From the NCBI GenBank assembly GCA_023228865.1, contig JALOAH010000061.1, forward strand, positions 1 to 25,149: DNA of 25,149 nt. Reading direction: 5' to 3'. The first letter of the stretch is position 1. Every line of letters begins with the position of its first letter. This stretch comes from Porticoccaceae bacterium (GTDB lineage Bacteria; Pseudomonadota; Gammaproteobacteria; Pseudomonadales; Porticoccaceae). Below the pieces are notes generated by a model. That model had not been told where the DNA came from. It was given only the letters and a program-made list of their open reading frames with translations, and ran no database searches. Both the position numbers and the translations under genes were made by a program. Shown here one piece after another: positions 23,699 through 25,149 of this stretch.

Positions 23699-24886
23699 AT
23701 GATATTAAATACACAGACACAGATGAATGCAGATGATTTTAACGATCCAGCAATCTGGCTACAGATTATCAAAACCATGGAAGACCTTAAGCAATGGGTG
23801 TGGCAAGATCCGTTGATAAAGGACGACCATACCAGAGCCGAGGGTGTGCGTTATCTGACGCGGCTTATAGCCGGCGCTCTGCCCATGACAATGGACACCT
23901 CATCGCCGGAATTTCCCCAATTTCTGCATTTTTTAACCACCCGTATTCATTACGGACTGCCCGCTACAGATTGCTATTACATGTGGGCTCCTGTTCACGG
24001 TGACTACACCTATAAGATTAGCGGTCCCAAAGGTACTGCCAGGGTATTTGACATAGAGACCCGTGACGGCCATTTTGCCCATATTTCCGAATGGCTGACC
24101 ATAGACCGTAGAAGTGATTTTGAAACCGATGACGACAACTGTGTAGAGATTATTCTCAGCAGGGATAAACAACCGGGTAATTGGATAAAATTGCCGGAGG
24201 GTTATGGCAATATTGTCTACCGCCAGTATTTTTACGATTGGGACAATGAGATCCCCGCCAACGTGACCATTGAACGTGTGGGAGCAAAATACCCAGCGCC
24301 ACCTATGACGACTGAGGAAATAAAAAAGCGTTGCGGACTTTTGATCGACTGGCTCCAGCAGTTGCCGAAACGCTTTGCTCAGGTGTACCGCTCCTACCAC
24401 GACGCGCCACCTGATGCCTTGATTTTCGATTCGATTGACTTTGGCTGGGAGGATTTACGCTACGGCAAAGGCACCTACGACTGCGCCGAAGACGAAGCCA
24501 TTATCATTGAGGTAACGCCGCCAAATGCCAACTACTGGAGCATTCAGTTGTGCAGCCATTTCTGGGAGGCTCGGGATTACCATCAGCGGCAATCTTCACT
24601 TAACGGCCACCAAGCTCGCCTCGATGACAACGGCACGTTTACTGCTGTCATCAGTCACTCGGATCCGGGGGTCGCCAACTGGCTGGATGCAGGAGGCCAT
24701 CAGCATGGCCTAGTCTCTATTCGATATTACAAAGCCGACAGCACCCCCGTGCCCAGCCTTCGTAAAGTTAAGTTGGCTAACCTGGGCAACGAGCTGCCTG
24801 TCGGTACACCCACAGTGAAGCCGGAGGAACGTCAGGTATTGTTGCGAGCTCGCGCCCAATCAATATCTCGCCGCAACTTCGACTAA
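23699..24886 (+). CDS. DUF1214 domain-containing protein
   Basis: This 395-residue protein has DUF1214 in its C-terminal part (about 255-345), seen as PPNANYWSIQLCSHFWEARD and SHSDPGVANWLDAGGHQHGL followed by VSIRYY. The N-terminal 200 residues include WLQIIKTMEDLKQWVW and several tryptophan/tyrosine-rich stretches but no motif I recognise. No signal peptide is seen, unlike some exported DUF1214/DUF1254 proteins. DUF1214 proteins have no established reaction. The ATG at 23699 has GGAG six bases upstream. The close spacing to the sulfotransferase gene suggests the two act on the same compound. Confidence 0.85.
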   Translation: MILNTQTQMNADDFNDPAIWLQIIKTMEDLKQWVWQDPLIKDDHTRAEGVRYLTRLIAGALPMTMDTSSPEFPQFLHFLTTRIHYGLPATDCYYMWAPVHGDYTYKISGPKGTARVFDIETRDGHFAHISEWLTIDRRSDFETDDDNCVEIILSRDKQPGNWIKLPEGYGNIVYRQYFYDWDNEIPANVTIERVGAKYPAPPMTTEEIKKRCGLLIDWLQQLPKRFAQVYRSYHDAPPDALIFDSIDFGWEDLRYGKGTYDCAEDEAIIIEVTPPNANYWSIQLCSHFWEARDYHQRQSSLNGHQARLDDNGTFTAVISHSDPGVANWLDAGGHQHGLVSIRYYKADSTPVPSLRKVKLANLGNELPVGTPTVKPEERQVLLRARAQSISRRNFD

Positions 24887-24911
24887 TCAGCGACTCAGAC
24901 CTATAACAACA

Positions 24912-24929
24912 GTTAGAGGTGTTAGAGGT
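24912..24929. repeat. Tandem 9-base repeat GTTAGAGGT x2
   Basis: Two exact adjacent copies, 24912-24920 and 24921-24929, just after the DUF1214 gene and directly before a hairpin. This may be replication slippage or a scar at the edge of inserted DNA. Confidence 0.6.
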
Positions 24930-24964
24930 GGCGGTATATTCCCTGACCTGGGGCTATACCGCCA
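24929..24964 (+). terminator. Hairpin behind the DUF1214 gene
   Basis: TGGCGGTATA (24929-24938) and TATACCGCCA (24955-24964) are exact 10-base inverted repeats; CCC and GGG inside can extend the stem. It lies 42 bases after the DUF1214 stop and could end that transcript. There is no T-run, so it is not a standard intrinsic terminator. It might also be a terminal inverted repeat of a small element, but no partner was found. Confidence 0.45.
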
Positions 24965-25007
24965 TCGGGTCGCTGGTTTACATCGACGCAACCTCCATTT
25001 TCACGCC

Positions 25008-25149
25008 CCCCTGTTTAACCGCTTTGTCAGTAAATCCATGGTGATGAGCGCCGCTCTCAACAACGATTACAACGGGATCTGGCTGATGCTGCTGTTTGCC
25101 TCCGCCGGGGTTTTCCACCATGCGGGCATTAAGATTCCCTACTTTGCCT
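25008..25149 (+). pseudogene. Truncated Na+/H+ antiporter subunit D-like (MrpD/MnhD/NuoN family) fragment
   Basis: One frame reads PLFNRFVSKSMVMSAALNND and then IWLMLLFASAGVFHHAGIKI to the window edge. This matches an internal segment of proton-translocating antiporter subunits (Mrp/Mnh subunit D; the FVSKS and HAGIKIP motifs), which normally lies several hundred residues into the protein. Upstream there is no room for the N-terminal half: the hairpin at 24929-24964 and the DUF1214 gene occupy that space. The frame before the run of six C (25006-25011) shows weak similarity (TSIF) in another phase, so a one-base frameshift is likely. I infer a 5'-deleted remnant. The gene may continue beyond the window. 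Confidence 0.6.

Noticed and set aside
24930..25007. Extension of the antiporter fragment leftward through a DLGLYR-like reading
   Set aside because: That stretch coincides with the 10-base inverted repeat, so the resemblance to a GGLYR motif is more likely accidental; only the segment from about 25008 is convincing.

Overview
The window reads as chromosomal DNA of a non-enteric, probably marine gammaproteobacterium (Cellvibrionales/Spongiibacteraceae/Halieaceae-like). The lineage is inferred from gene content: a Coq7-type ubiquinone hydroxylase, a Vfr/CRP regulator next to a YhfA-type OsmC protein (the E. coli yhfA-crp neighbourhood), an overlapping trpEGDC cluster behind rpe, and a riboswitch-led vitamin B12 operon. 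No rRNA, tRNA, CRISPR array or intact insertion sequence was seen.

Left part (1-5611): the first codons of a thiolase, a Ycf46-like AAA ATPase, coq7, a LysR regulator, then a roughly 750-base stretch without large genes. That stretch holds a duplicated promoter block, two near-identical intrinsic terminators, a candidate small RNA and two very small membrane-protein genes. An OsmC-family gene and crp/vfr (TTG start) follow, divergently arranged.

Middle (5651-10458, all minus strand): rpe is followed by trpE-trpG-trpD-trpC. The trp cistrons overlap by four bases at each junction. A 20-codon leader peptide with two Trp codons and alternative hairpins precedes trpE, which indicates control by transcription attenuation.

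B12 block (10553-17850, all minus strand): a cobalamin riboswitch leads seven closely packed genes. They are a BtuB-type outer-membrane receptor, a DUF71/COG2102 PP-loop enzyme, a cytosolic BtuF-like protein, the corrinoid adenosyltransferase CobO, and a BtuC/BtuD/BtuF-type ABC importer. Together they can move corrinoids across the outer and inner membranes and adenosylate them. The DUF71 enzyme and the cytosolic BtuF-like protein are the uncharacterised members.

Right part (about 17900-24900, all plus strand): by eye this is more A+T-rich than its left neighbour. It carries a second TonB-dependent receptor of the catabolic type, a small DUF1145-like membrane protein, an AraC regulator, a PAPS-type sulfotransferase and a DUF1214 protein. 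It looks like an acquired uptake and modification cassette for a lipophilic organic substrate, and is the best candidate here for an undescribed system. It ends at a tandem 9-base repeat and a hairpin, next to a truncated Na+/H+ antiporter subunit D-like fragment that runs off the window.
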